From JAGREO01 sp020446285 (lineage in GTDB: Bacteria; Pseudomonadota; Alphaproteobacteria; Geminicoccales; Geminicoccaceae), in assembly GCA_041398005.1 (NCBI GenBank), contig JAWKVP010000002.1, positions 124,001-188,000 of the forward strand: 64,000 bases of DNA. The letters run 5' to 3'. Position numbers and translations under genes: made by a program. Under the pieces are notes generated by a model. That model saw nothing but the letters and a program-made list of their open reading frames with translations, did not search any database and was not told the DNA's origin. The number at the start of each line of letters is the position of its first letter. The first letter of the stretch is position 1. Below, piece by piece: positions 8,225 to 17,446 of the stretch.

Positions 8225-8599
8225 ATGAAGGAAGTCATAAAACAAATAGCCGTGCCAGTGATAGCAGCGGCAATTATTACCATTGGATCACTTATTTTTG
8301 TGTATATGTCAGATGGCGGATTGAAGCGCCTATTTGGCGGAATAAATCATGTAGAAACACAAATACAAACGATAAATAGGCAGGCAGACGGCACATATAG
8401 GTGCGAACCGTCAAATAACTATACAATGCTCTCTTGTACGGCGCTCATCCACCCAAATGGAGATTTCCAGTGTGGTGCCGTTATTTCTACAACAGAAGAT
8501 GGCCAGCAGGTTTGCAAATTGGGCGGGTGCACGCGCCCCGACGAGTTTTCACCGCCACAGGATGAATGGGGCATATATTTGGTTTGTGCAAAGCGATAA
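8225..8599 (+). CDS. Unrecognised membrane-anchored, cysteine-rich small protein
   Basis: A 124-residue protein I do not recognise. One hydrophobic helix at about residues 9-29 (VPVIAAAIITIGSLIFVYMS) probably anchors it, leaving a polar C-terminal domain with six cysteines (in YRCE, LSCT, FQCG, QVCK, GGCT, LVCA), a number compatible with three disulfides outside the cytoplasm. GGAG lies 10 bases upstream of the ATG. Base and codon use (many AAA, ATA, AAT codons) differ sharply from every neighbour, which suggests recent acquisition. It is convergent with glk, 16 bases away. Confidence 0.65.
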   Translation: MKEVIKQIAVPVIAAAIITIGSLIFVYMSDGGLKRLFGGINHVETQIQTINRQADGTYRCEPSNNYTMLSCTALIHPNGDFQCGAVISTTEDGQQVCKLGGCTRPDEFSPPQDEWGIYLVCAKR

Positions 8600-8615
8600 C
8601 GGGCGTTACCGCAAA

Positions 8616-9560
8616 TTACCGCTGCGGATCGTAGTGTGCGGCGCCCAGCAGGCCCGGGTTCGGGTGGGTGACTGTGGCGATGCGGATGGGGTTGACGAAG
8701 GTGCGCAGGCGGCCCTTTTCCAGGAAGTTTTTCGTCAGCAGTTCGCGATCGAGCATGTCGCCGAGGCGGGCGAGGACGCCGCCGCAGAGGAAGACGCCGC
8801 CCCTCGCGCCGAAGGTGAGTGCGAGGTCGCCGGCAATCGAGCCGATGAGTGCGGAGAAGACACGCACCGTTTCGATGCAGACGGGACAAGTCCTGTCGCG
8901 GGCGCTGCCCGTGACCTCGGCCGGAGTGGTCGCCTCGAACGCGACACCGTCGATGGCGGCGAGACTGCGTGCGACCCGCAGGAGGCCCGGACCGGACAGC
9001 ACCCGTTCGCAGGAGACGTGCGGCCATTCCTTGCGCAGTTCGCGCAGGATGGCGTCCTCACGTTCGGAATGCGGCGCGAAGGAGGCGTGACCGCCCTCGC
9101 TGGCAATGGGCCGCCAGCCATCCCCCACGGGCACGAGCGCGGCGACGCCAAGACCCGTGCCGGGACCGAGCACGGCGATGGGCCAACCGGGCTCGCATAT
9201 GCCGGCGCGCACGATATCAAGGTCGGTTTCGCCCAGATGCGGCACCGCCAGGGCCTGGGCGACGAAATCGTTGATGACGGAAAGGCTCGAAACGTCGAGC
9301 TCACGCTGCAATGCCGCGACGGAGAACTGCCAGTGGGAATTGGTGAAGCGGATCTGGTCGCCGTCGACCGGCGTTGCCACCGCCAGCACCATGGTGGAAA
9401 CATTGCGCGTGCCGAGATAGGCGCGGATCGCCTCGGCGGGGCCCGCATGACCGGCGGTGGAGAGGTTGCGGATGTCGGACAGTCCGCGCTCCTCGTCGAA
9501 GAGCGCGAAACGGGCATTGGTGCCGCCGATGTCGGCGACCAGCATACCGGCGTGGTTCAT
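8616..9560 (-). CDS. glk: Glucokinase
   Basis: A 314-residue bacterial-type glucokinase that phosphorylates glucose with ATP. The N-terminal phosphate-binding motif LVADIGGTNARFALFDE begins at about residue 7. The usual catalytic SVINDFVAQA and later GPGTGLGVAALVP and EGGHASFAP motifs are readable. The frame stays open upstream into the adjacent gene, but the ATG at 9560 (MNHAGMLVADIGG) fits the family and GAGG lies just upstream. It is 13 bases downstream of pfkA on the same strand, so the two early glycolytic kinases are probably co-transcribed. Confidence 0.95.
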   Translation of the reverse strand: MNHAGMLVADIGGTNARFALFDEERGLSDIRNLSTAGHAGPAEAIRAYLGTRNVSTMVLAVATPVDGDQIRFTNSHWQFSVAALQRELDVSSLSVINDFVAQALAVPHLGETDLDIVRAGICEPGWPIAVLGPGTGLGVAALVPVGDGWRPIASEGGHASFAPHSEREDAILRELRKEWPHVSCERVLSGPGLLRVARSLAAIDGVAFEATTPAEVTGSARDRTCPVCIETVRVFSALIGSIAGDLALTFGARGGVFLCGGVLARLGDMLDRELLTKNFLEKGRLRTFVNPIRIATVTHPNPGLLGAAHYDPQR

Positions 9561-9573
9561 TCGATGCCCCTCC

Positions 9574-10665
<1,092 letters not shown>

Positions 10666-10816
10666 GGCGTCCCTTCTTCCGGTCGGGCGGGTTGTCAGTC
10701 CGTGCCGACATGGATGTCATCTTGCCGGCGGTGTGCTAGATGGTGAACGTTGCGATGTAGCGTGGCAACCCGGTGGATGTAGCCCCGCCCGGGTTCAGGA
10801 TGGAACGAAAAACCGG

Positions 10817-11026
10817 ATGAGCGAAGAAGGCAAGATCAAGGAAATCGACACCCGCCTGTCGAGCTTGCGTGCCGCCCATCGCGCACTGGACAATCGCATC
10901 AACCAGCTCACCGCCGACGGCGTTCCCGATCTGGTCGAACTCCAGCGGCTCAAGAAACAGAAACTGGCGCTCAAGGACCGGATCGCGATCCTCGAACGCC
11001 GACGACATCCGGATATCATTGCCTGA
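10817..11026 (+). CDS. YdcH-family (DUF465) small protein
   Basis: A 69-residue, highly charged, helical protein. The run of EIDTRLSSLRAAHRALDNRIN followed by DLVELQRLKKQKLALKDRI is the YdcH/DUF465 signature, a small helical hairpin of unknown biochemical function found across Proteobacteria. The ATG at 10817 is preferred over upstream in-frame starts because the family begins a few residues before this motif. It is transcribed away from pfkA and converges on purK, with 23 bases between the stop codons. Confidence 0.88.
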   Translation: MSEEGKIKEIDTRLSSLRAAHRALDNRINQLTADGVPDLVELQRLKKQKLALKDRIAILERRRHPDIIA

Positions 11027-11049
11027 CGGATATCGCGGCCTGACGAATA

Positions 11050-12132
11050 TCAGGTCCCAAGCGGCGACAGTCTCGTGACATGGCCCATCTTGCGGCCGGC
11101 GCGGATCGATGCCTTGCCGTAGATGTGCAGGAATGCGTCGGGCTCGTCGAGAAGTTGCGACCATTGCAGCAGGTCTTCGCCGATCAGGTTGTCCATGACC
11201 GCCCGGTGCAGCGGCGCCGTACCGCCCGGTTTCAGGCCGCAGATCGCGCGCACGAGCTGTTCGAACTGGCTGGTCTGGCAGGCGTCGATGGTCCAGTGGC
11301 CGGAATTGTGCGGCCGGGGTGCGAGTTCGTTGACGGCAAGATCGCCATTGTCCATCAGGAACATCTCAACCGCGATCAGCCCTTCGAGTTCCAGCCCCCG
11401 CGCGATGCTTTCGGCGAGTTCCACCGCCCGGCCGGCGATCTCCGGTGCAAATCCTCCGGGTGCTATGGTCTGTCGGAGAATCTGGTCGCGGTGAATGTTC
11501 AGGACCGGAGGAAAAGAGGCGACATCGCCTTGCGGGTTGCGTGCGGTGATGACCGAAAGCTCGTGCGCGAACGGCATGAACGCCTCAAGAATGGCCGGAC
11601 TGCCGCCGATGGCCGCAACCGCCGCATCATTCGCCATCCCCCCGATACGCACTTGGCCCTTGCCATCATAGCCAAGACGCCGCGTCTTGAGGATGCCGTT
11701 GTCGCCGAGCTCTTCACGCGCGCGATCGAGATCGCCTGCGGTTTCCACCGGCCGGAACGGCGCCACCGGCACGCCGACACGCTCGATGAAACGCTTTTCG
11801 GCCAGCCTGTCCTGGGTGACCTCGAGGATGGCGGAAGCCGGGCGGGTCGGCACACGCCCGGCGAGGAAGTCGAGCGCATCGGCGGGGACATTCTCGAATT
11901 CGATGGTGACGACATCGACGGCGTCGGCAAAGCGCGCCAGCGCCGCGCGGTCGCCGTAATCCGCGCGGATCCACGAATCCGATACGGCGGCGGCGATGCA
12001 ATCCTCGTCCGGCGCCAGGATTGCGCAGCGATAGCCGAGACGGGCGGCAGCCATGGCGGTCATCCGCCCGAGCTGTCCACCACCGAGTATGCCGATCGTC
12101 GAACCGGGCTCGATCACGCCGGCGCGGCTCAT
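11050..12132 (-). CDS. purK: N5-carboxyaminoimidazole ribonucleotide synthase
   Basis: A 360-residue ATP-grasp enzyme that carboxylates AIR to N5-CAIR using ATP and bicarbonate in purine synthesis. The N-terminal nucleotide-fold motif STIGILGGGQLGRM (residues about 12-24), the ATP-grasp ILKTRRLGYDGKGQ and the NELAPRPHNSGHWTIDAC signature are all present. Its ATG overlaps the stop of purE (ATGA, 12129-12132). PurE converts its product onward. Last gene of csrA-purE-purK. Confidence 0.96.
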   Translation of the reverse strand: MSRAGVIEPGSTIGILGGGQLGRMTAMAAARLGYRCAILAPDEDCIAAAVSDSWIRADYGDRAALARFADAVDVVTIEFENVPADALDFLAGRVPTRPASAILEVTQDRLAEKRFIERVGVPVAPFRPVETAGDLDRAREELGDNGILKTRRLGYDGKGQVRIGGMANDAAVAAIGGSPAILEAFMPFAHELSVITARNPQGDVASFPPVLNIHRDQILRQTIAPGGFAPEIAGRAVELAESIARGLELEGLIAVEMFLMDNGDLAVNELAPRPHNSGHWTIDACQTSQFEQLVRAICGLKPGGTAPLHRAVMDNLIGEDLLQWSQLLDEPDAFLHIYGKASIRAGRKMGHVTRLSPLGT

Positions 12133-12644
12133 GCGGAGGATCCGCCTGTCGGGTCCAGCGGAACGGCATCGCGCCTCGCCGCGCGCCAGTCATCGAGCCG
12201 CCGCGCAAGGCCGGCATCGCCACTGGCGAGAATCGCTGCCGCCAGCAGTCCGGCATTGGTCGCACCGGCATTGCCGATGGCGAGCGTACCGACGGGCACG
12301 CCCGCCGGCATCTGCACGATGGAAAGAAGACTGTCCCAGCCGCTGAGTGCCCGGCTCTGCACCGGCACGCCGAGGACGGGAAGCGAGGTCATGGCCGCGA
12401 TCATGCCGGGAAGATGCGCTGCTCCGCCCGCACCGGCGATGATGACCCGGAACCCCTCCCCCCGTGCCCCCTTCGCGAATTCGAAGAGACGTTCCGGCGT
12501 GCGGTGCGCGGAAACGACACGATCGTCATGCGCGACACCCAGCTCGTCGAGGATCGAGGCCGCATGCTGCATCGTCGGCCAGTCGGACACGCTGCCCATG
12601 ACGATGGCCACGGGCGCGACCGTTTTCGCACCGGGGCCGTTCAT
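12129..12644 (-). CDS. purE: N5-carboxyaminoimidazole ribonucleotide mutase
   Basis: A 171-residue class I PurE, which rearranges N5-CAIR to CAIR. Family motifs are IVMGSVSDW (about 15-22), VVSAHRTPERL with the conserved His and Arg, the glycine-rich VIIAGAGGAAHLPGM and the C-terminal NAGLLAAAIL. The ATG overlaps the csrA stop by four bases (12641-12644), and its own stop overlaps purK, so translation of all three genes looks coupled. No frameshift or missing residue is visible. Confidence 0.96.
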   Translation of the reverse strand: MNGPGAKTVAPVAIVMGSVSDWPTMQHAASILDELGVAHDDRVVSAHRTPERLFEFAKGARGEGFRVIIAGAGGAAHLPGMIAAMTSLPVLGVPVQSRALSGWDSLLSIVQMPAGVPVGTLAIGNAGATNAGLLAAAILASGDAGLARRLDDWRAARRDAVPLDPTGGSSA

Positions 12645-12895
12645 TCCTCGTCGTTCGGCCCGGAGGGTTGCACGGGCTTCGCCTGCTTCGAGCGTTCCTC
12701 GACCATCCCGATACCGGCCGCCGCTTCCTCGTTCTGCTCGCGGACCTGGCGATGAATCTCCTCGCGCAGGACCGTGGCGTTCGCGGGGAAATTGAAACCC
12801 AGCTTGACCATCTTCCCCTTGAGCTCGATCACGCGAACCTCGATGGAATTGTTGATGATGACAGCTTCACCGGCGCGCCGGGTGAGATAGAGCAT
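12641..12895 (-). CDS. csrA: Carbon storage regulator CsrA/RsmA
   Basis: An 84-residue CsrA, an RNA-binding dimer that represses or stabilises target mRNAs by binding GGA motifs near ribosome-binding sites. The start MLYLTRRAGEAVIINNSIEV and the second RNA-contact strand (REEIHRQV) are intact; a charged C-terminal tail of about 25 residues follows. The frame continues upstream, but MLYLTRR is the canonical beginning. It lies divergent from the flagellar operon, which fits a motility role, yet is joined by a 4-base overlap to purE-purK, an unusual partner. Confidence 0.95.
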   Translation of the reverse strand: MLYLTRRAGEAVIINNSIEVRVIELKGKMVKLGFNFPANATVLREEIHRQVREQNEEAAAGIGMVEERSKQAKPVQPSGPNDEE

Positions 12896-12987
12896 GGTCG
12901 TCCCCCACGCCTGCCTGCCGGATCGGGCAAGCCAGCCGCTCAATGTCACCGCCCCCCGAAGGGCAGCGGCGTTTCGTCAACACGCTG

Positions 12988-13003
12988 TTAAGCAAGTGTT
13001 AAC
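12988..13003 (+). promoter_or_regulatory. CtrA-type binding site (TTAA-N7-TTAAC) upstream of flgB
   Basis: TTAA (12988-12991), seven bases GCAAGTG, then TTAAC (12999-13003) matches the full CtrA consensus of Alphaproteobacteria exactly. It lies 110 bases upstream of the chosen flgB start and about 93 bases upstream of csrA on the other strand. CtrA commonly controls flagellar operons, so activation of flgB-flhB is the simplest reading; control of csrA is also possible. The match is seen directly; the regulator itself is outside the window. Confidence 0.7.
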
Positions 13004-13112
13004 CGTAAGCCCCTATTTTCGCAACATGAAGCCCGGGCTGTTCGCGCCCTTCCACCGCGGCGTGGCAATCCTGCCGCCGGTTGCGCGTGCCCGAACGAAA
13101 GCAGGTCCGAAC

Positions 13113-13520
13113 GTGCAAGCTACACTGCTTCAGTCGCTGATTTCCGGCAAGACCGCCTGGCTCCAGGCCCGGCATGTCGTGCTGGCGCAAAATGTCGCCA
13201 ATGCCGACACGCCCGGCTTCCAGCCACGCGATCTGGCGGAGGAGAGTTTCGACCGGCTGATCGACCGCGCGCAGCGACGGACGACCGGCATCGAGCTCAC
13301 GCGTACCGACAAGCAGCACATTCCCGCTGTCGGCACGGCCCGGCTCGATGGCGACGGACGCCGTGTGGATGGCTTCGAGACCGCCCCTGCGGGCAATTCG
13401 GTGATCCTCGAGGAACAGGCCGAAAAGATGCAGCAGGTGCAGCTCGACCACGAACTCACGACCAACATCTACGCCAAGATGGTCAAACTGATGAAAACCG
13501 CGATCGGACCCGGAACGTGA
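13113..13520 (+). CDS. flgB: Flagellar basal-body rod protein FlgB
   Basis: A 135-residue proximal rod protein exported by the flagellar type III system. The N-terminal rod signature VLAQNVANADTPGFQPRDL is at about residues 21-39, and the C-terminal helix (VQLDHELTTNIYAKMVKLMKTAI) matches the family. A GTG at 13113 is chosen because it places the signature at the usual distance; an in-frame ATG at 13026 would add 29 residues without family support. First gene of the flagellar block, 110 bases after a CtrA site. Confidence 0.9.
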   Translation: MQATLLQSLISGKTAWLQARHVVLAQNVANADTPGFQPRDLAEESFDRLIDRAQRRTTGIELTRTDKQHIPAVGTARLDGDGRRVDGFETAPAGNSVILEEQAEKMQQVQLDHELTTNIYAKMVKLMKTAIGPGT

Positions 13521-13569
13521 CGGCTGAGACGGCCATCAGCGGGGAACCGCCCGCAACGGGAGAGAACGG

Positions 13570-13980
13570 ATGAATCTCGAAACCTCCATGCGCATCGCCT
13601 CCTCCGGCATGCAGGTGCAGTCGGCGCGGCTCCGTGTGTCGGCGGAAAATCTGGCCAATGCCCAGTCCACCGCAAACGAGCCCGGCGGCGAGGCCTATCG
13701 CCGCAAGACCATCGAATTCGCCAATCGCCTCGACCGCGAACTCGGTGTGCATCTGGTCGAGGTGGACCGCTACGATGTCGACCGCTCGGAGCTGCCCAAG
13801 GAGTTCGATCCGCAGAACCGGGCCGCCGACGCCGACGGCTATGTGTCCCTGCCGAACGTCAACCCGCTCACCGAGCTCATGGACATGCGCGAGGCGCAGC
13901 GCAGCTACGAGGCCAATCTCGGCGCGATGAAACAGGCGCGCTCGATGCTGCTCAAGACGATCGAACTTCTGAGGGGATGA
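13570..13980 (+). CDS. flgC: Flagellar basal-body rod protein FlgC
   Basis: A 136-residue proximal rod protein. It begins MNLETSMRIASSGMQVQSARL, has the rod-family ASENLANAQST-like motif (here VSAENLANAQS), and ends in the typical helix SYEANLGAMKQARSMLLKTIEL. It assembles with FlgB, FlgF and FliE into the rod. GGAGAG lies about 11 bases upstream of the ATG. Located 49 bases after flgB in the same operon. Confidence 0.95.
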   Translation: MNLETSMRIASSGMQVQSARLRVSAENLANAQSTANEPGGEAYRRKTIEFANRLDRELGVHLVEVDRYDVDRSELPKEFDPQNRAADADGYVSLPNVNPLTELMDMREAQRSYEANLGAMKQARSMLLKTIELLRG

Positions 13981-14023
13981 TCGCCATGGCTGATCCCGTG
14001 ACCGCGACACCGGATACCCGCCG

Positions 14024-14341
14024 ATGACCACGCCCGTATCGATGCAGGCCGTGGGCGCCTATCGCGCGGCGATGAAGAGACTGGAGGCGGCCGGACAGCC
14101 GGTCGCGCAGGAACAGGTACAACCGTCGAGCTTCGAGACGCTGCTGCGCTCCGAAATCACCGGCAGCATCGGCAAGCTCAAGGGTGCGGAACAGGCATCG
14201 ATCGCCGCACTCACCGGTAATGCCTCCACACAGCAGGTGGTCGAGGCGCTGACCGCGGCGGAGCTCAGCCTGCAGAAGGTCACGGCCGTTCGCGACCGGG
14301 TCATCTCGGCCTACCAGGAAGTCATCCGCATGCCGATCTGA
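14024..14341 (+). CDS. fliE: Flagellar hook-basal body complex protein FliE
   Basis: A 105-residue protein linking the MS-ring to the rod and needed for rod export. The family core is visible in the C-terminal half: SFETLL, the GAEQASIAAL region and the conserved end VVEALTAAELSLQKVTAVRD followed by RVISAYQEVIRMPI. Length is normal. It follows flgC by 43 bases and precedes fliQ. Confidence 0.94.
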   Translation: MTTPVSMQAVGAYRAAMKRLEAAGQPVAQEQVQPSSFETLLRSEITGSIGKLKGAEQASIAALTGNASTQQVVEALTAAELSLQKVTAVRDRVISAYQEVIRMPI

Positions 14342-14388
14342 CCGGAATCGGCGGCAGGGTAAGAGGCAATCAGGCGGAACCGACCGGA

Positions 14389-14667
14389 ATGCTGAACGAA
14401 AACATCGTCATGGAGATCGGCCAGCAGGCCATCTGGGTCATCATCAAGACCGGCGCACCGACCATGCTCGTCGCACTCGTGATCGGCCTCATGATCTCGC
14501 TGCTGCAGGCACTCACCCAGGTACAGGAGATGACGCTCACCTTCGTGCCAAAGATCCTCGCCATGTTCCTCGCACTCGTTGTCGCCATGCCCTTCATGCT
14601 GGCGACGCTCATCGGTTTCACCGAGGATCTCTATGCCCGCATCGGCGGGCTCGGGCCGGGACTGTGA
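14389..14667 (+). CDS. fliQ: Flagellar export apparatus protein FliQ
   Basis: A 92-residue inner-membrane protein with two hydrophobic helices (about 17-40, WVIIKTGAPTMLVALVIGLM; about 55-75, ILAMFLALVVAMPFMLATLI) separated by the conserved LLQALTQVQEMTLTFVPKI. It forms the export gate with FliP and FliR. Gene order fliE-fliQ-fliR-flhB is the common alphaproteobacterial arrangement; fliP is not in this block. Confidence 0.95.
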   Translation: MLNENIVMEIGQQAIWVIIKTGAPTMLVALVIGLMISLLQALTQVQEMTLTFVPKILAMFLALVVAMPFMLATLIGFTEDLYARIGGLGPGL

Positions 14668-14703
14668 CGGCGTGCCGAGTGTGACCGGTGACCGGAGGGA
14701 ACG

Positions 14704-15465
14704 ATGACTCTCCCCGATCTCCTGCAGGGCGAGCTTTTTGCCGTTCTGCTGACATTCTGCCGCGTCGGTTCGGCATTGATGGTGCTGCCGGCCTTCGGCG
14801 AACCCTACATGCTCTCGCGCCTGCGGCTGACGCTCGCACTCGCGACCAGTCTTCTCATCGGCCTTGTCCATGCACCCGACCTGCCGGCACCGCCGGCCGA
14901 AATCTCGCAGCTCGCCAGCCTCGTATCCGTCGAGGTGGTGCTGGGCTTGTTCATCGGAGCCACGGTCCGCCTGGCACTCATCACCGCGCATCTCGCCGGT
15001 GGACTGATCGCCATGCAGTCGGGTCTCGCCGCCGCCGCCTTCTTCGATCCCGCCGGCGGTACGCAGAACAGCGGCATCGGCAATTTCCTCACCATGATGA
15101 TGCTGGCGCTGATCTTCGTCACCGAGGGGCACCACATGATCCTTCTCGGCCTCGACCGCAGCTATGCCATGCTGCCGGCGGGCGAACTCATCACCGGCGA
15201 CATGGCGCTCACCTTCTCGCGGCTTTCCGCCGATGCCATCGGGATCGCCACCAGAATCGCCGCGCCGATGTTACTGGTCGGCATTCTGTCCAACCTCCTC
15301 ATGGGCGTTCTCAACCGGCTGATGCCGACCTTTCAGGTCCTGTTCGTGGTGATGCCCGTCCAGATCGTGCTCGCCTTCGCGATCATCGCGCTTTCGCTCG
15401 GTGTGACCGGCACGCTCATGCTGCAACTGTTCGAGACCAGCCTCGCCTGGCTCGATCCGGCCTGA
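14704..15465 (+). CDS. fliR: Flagellar export apparatus protein FliR
   Basis: A 253-residue polytopic membrane protein, about six hydrophobic segments, with family landmarks FCRVGSALMVLPAFGEPY near the start, the LAGGLIAMQSGLAAAAFFDPAGGTQNSGIGNFL loop in the middle and PVQIVLAFAIIALSLG near the end. Part of the FliPQR gate of flagellar type III export. GGAGGGAACG precedes the ATG. It ends 9 bases before flhB. Confidence 0.95.
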   Translation: MTLPDLLQGELFAVLLTFCRVGSALMVLPAFGEPYMLSRLRLTLALATSLLIGLVHAPDLPAPPAEISQLASLVSVEVVLGLFIGATVRLALITAHLAGGLIAMQSGLAAAAFFDPAGGTQNSGIGNFLTMMMLALIFVTEGHHMILLGLDRSYAMLPAGELITGDMALTFSRLSADAIGIATRIAAPMLLVGILSNLLMGVLNRLMPTFQVLFVVMPVQIVLAFAIIALSLGVTGTLMLQLFETSLAWLDPA

Positions 15466-15474
15466 GCGGACAGC

Positions 15475-16545
15475 ATGGCCGACGATCAGGACGACTCCCA
15501 GAAAACCGAGGAACCGACCGCCAAGCGGCTGCAGGATGCGCGCGAGAAGGGCCAGATCGCTAATTCGCGCGAGGTCAGCAATTTCATGATCATCGGCATG
15601 GCGACCCTTCTGGTGGCGACCTATGCGCCCTATGGCATGCAGGGAATGAGCCAGGCACTCGAGGGTTACCTCGCCCATGCCGCGACCATGCCCATGGACG
15701 GCCCCGCACTGGGCTCGCGGCTGAAAGCACTGCTCGGCGATGTGGCGCTGCTCATGCTGGCCGTCTTTGCGGCCTTCATCCTCGCGGCGTTCGTCGCGGC
15801 GGGCGTGCAGAACGGCATCGTCTGGTCGACGGAGTCGATCACCCCCAAATTCGAGAAGATCTCGCCGCTTTCCGGACTCAAGCGGCTGTTCTCACTCAAA
15901 TCCATCGTCGAATTCATCAAGAACATCACCAAGATGGGCCTGATCGCCACACTGGGCTTCGCCGTCGTCTGGCCGGAGCATGGCCGGCTGATGGTGACCG
16001 GCCGGCTCGAGCCGGCGATCGCCATGGGCTATCTGCACGACATCGTGCTCATGCTGCTGATGGCCATGAGTGCCGCCATGGCCGTGCTCGCCGGCTTCGA
16101 TTTCGCCTATCAGCGCTTCGAGTTCATGAAACAGATGCGCATGTCCAAACGCGACATCCAGGACGAACACAAGCAGTCCGAAGGCGATCCGATGATCAGG
16201 CAGCGCCTGCGGGGATTGCGCATGGAGCGCGCGCGGCAGCGGATGATGGCGGAAGTGCCGACGAGTACCGTGGTCATAACCAATCCGACGCACTACTCGG
16301 TAGCACTGCGCTACGAGCAGGGACGCGATGCGGCGCCGGTCGTCGTCGCCAAGGGTGTCGAGCTGGTCGCCCTGCGCATCCGCGAGATCGCCCGCGAGAA
16401 CGATGTGCCCATCGTCGAGAGCCCGCCCCTGGCACGGGCACTGCATGGCGGTGTCGAACTCGGCCGGGCCATCCCGCCCGCACACTTCCAGGCTGTCGCC
16501 GAGATCATCGGCTACGTCCTGCGCATGCGTGGCGCGGGCGCATGA
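15475..16545 (+). CDS. flhB: Flagellar export switch protein FlhB
   Basis: A 356-residue protein with an N-terminal four-helix membrane domain (about 30-210) and a cytoplasmic autocleaving domain. It opens DDSQKTEEPTAKRLQDAREKGQIA, the usual FlhB start. The self-cleavage motif NPTH is intact at about 270-273 (VVITNPTHYSVALRY), so the substrate-specificity switch from rod/hook to filament export should work. Last gene of the flagellar block; 159 bases separate it from the next gene, with no clear intrinsic terminator. Confidence 0.96.
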   Translation: MADDQDDSQKTEEPTAKRLQDAREKGQIANSREVSNFMIIGMATLLVATYAPYGMQGMSQALEGYLAHAATMPMDGPALGSRLKALLGDVALLMLAVFAAFILAAFVAAGVQNGIVWSTESITPKFEKISPLSGLKRLFSLKSIVEFIKNITKMGLIATLGFAVVWPEHGRLMVTGRLEPAIAMGYLHDIVLMLLMAMSAAMAVLAGFDFAYQRFEFMKQMRMSKRDIQDEHKQSEGDPMIRQRLRGLRMERARQRMMAEVPTSTVVITNPTHYSVALRYEQGRDAAPVVVAKGVELVALRIREIARENDVPIVESPPLARALHGGVELGRAIPPAHFQAVAEIIGYVLRMRGAGA

Positions 16546-16704
16546 CGACGTGGCCGGCCGGAAGGGACTTTCTCGCGATGAGGGACGGTTCTCAATCATT
16601 TTTTCACGAATTCCGGTGCATCCTCGAAGGATCGGAGACCCTGACAGCGTGTTGACGAAATGCCGACAGCCGCGATGCGAGACGACGATGGCGGGAGCAC
16701 GAAG

Positions 16705-17391
16705 ATGGTGATGCCGGCGGTGATGGCATTCGCCTGGGTTCTTCTGTCGGTCGGTCCGGCCGTCTCGGCACCGCCGGCGACGCTGTTCGGCAGCATCGAG
16801 TTCCGCGCCGAATCGCATGCGGCCCTCCCGCAATGGCGACGAACGCTCGGCGGCATCGAGAGCGAATTGCCGCGCTATGCGGCATGCGCGGAGAAACCGA
16901 CGCAATGCACCAGTCGTGCTGCGATGGTCTGGGAAGCCCACCTCGCCTCCCTCTCCGGCCTGCCGCGCGAGGACCAGCTTCGCCGCCTGAACCGCTTCAT
17001 CAACCAGTGGCCGCGCAAGACCGTTGCCACCTCCGGCAGTTCGCCGGATCACTGGGCCACACCGCTGGAATTCATGGGTCACCCGGGGAATGCCGAGGAT
17101 TTCGCGATCGCCAAATATGTCTCGCTTCGCCGTCTCGGCTGGCCACCCGAGAAACTGCGCATGGCGATCGTCCGCGACCGGTTGCGCGACCATGGTCACG
17201 CCGTACTCGCCGTCTGGCTCGACGACGATGTCATCATCCTCGACAGCCTGACCGATGCGGCCATGCCGCAGGACAGGATCTCGCAATACGAGCCCCAGTA
17301 TTCCGTCAACGAAGTCGCCCGCTGGACCCATGCGTCCGCCGCCGCCGCACTCGTTTCGACGCGCGAGCCGCGATCGATCGAAGGCAGATAG
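16705..17391 (+). CDS. Transglutaminase-like (BTLCP/LapG-type) protein lacking the catalytic cysteine
   Basis: A 228-residue protein with a signal peptide (MVMPAVMAFAWVLLSVGPAVSA) and the bacterial transglutaminase-like cysteine proteinase fold to which LapG belongs. Family members have GDCED(Y/F)AIAK with the nucleophilic Cys. Here the same place reads GNAEDFAIAK, with Ala at residue 130. The other expected residues remain (H165 in GHAVLAV, D180 in IILDS). The start at 16705 is supported by GGGAG nine bases upstream and the signal peptide. LapG enzymes cleave surface adhesins under c-di-GMP control; this one is predicted to be non-proteolytic, perhaps a binding or decoy protein. An HD-GYP sensor follows after 55 bases. 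Confidence 0.85.
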   Translation: MVMPAVMAFAWVLLSVGPAVSAPPATLFGSIEFRAESHAALPQWRRTLGGIESELPRYAACAEKPTQCTSRAAMVWEAHLASLSGLPREDQLRRLNRFINQWPRKTVATSGSSPDHWATPLEFMGHPGNAEDFAIAKYVSLRRLGWPPEKLRMAIVRDRLRDHGHAVLAVWLDDDVIILDSLTDAAMPQDRISQYEPQYSVNEVARWTHASAAAALVSTREPRSIEGR

Positions 17392-17446
17392 CGGCAGCAG
17401 CCATGCAGCAAGCGTTCCCGATGCCGCCAGAAGGACCGATCCGCAG

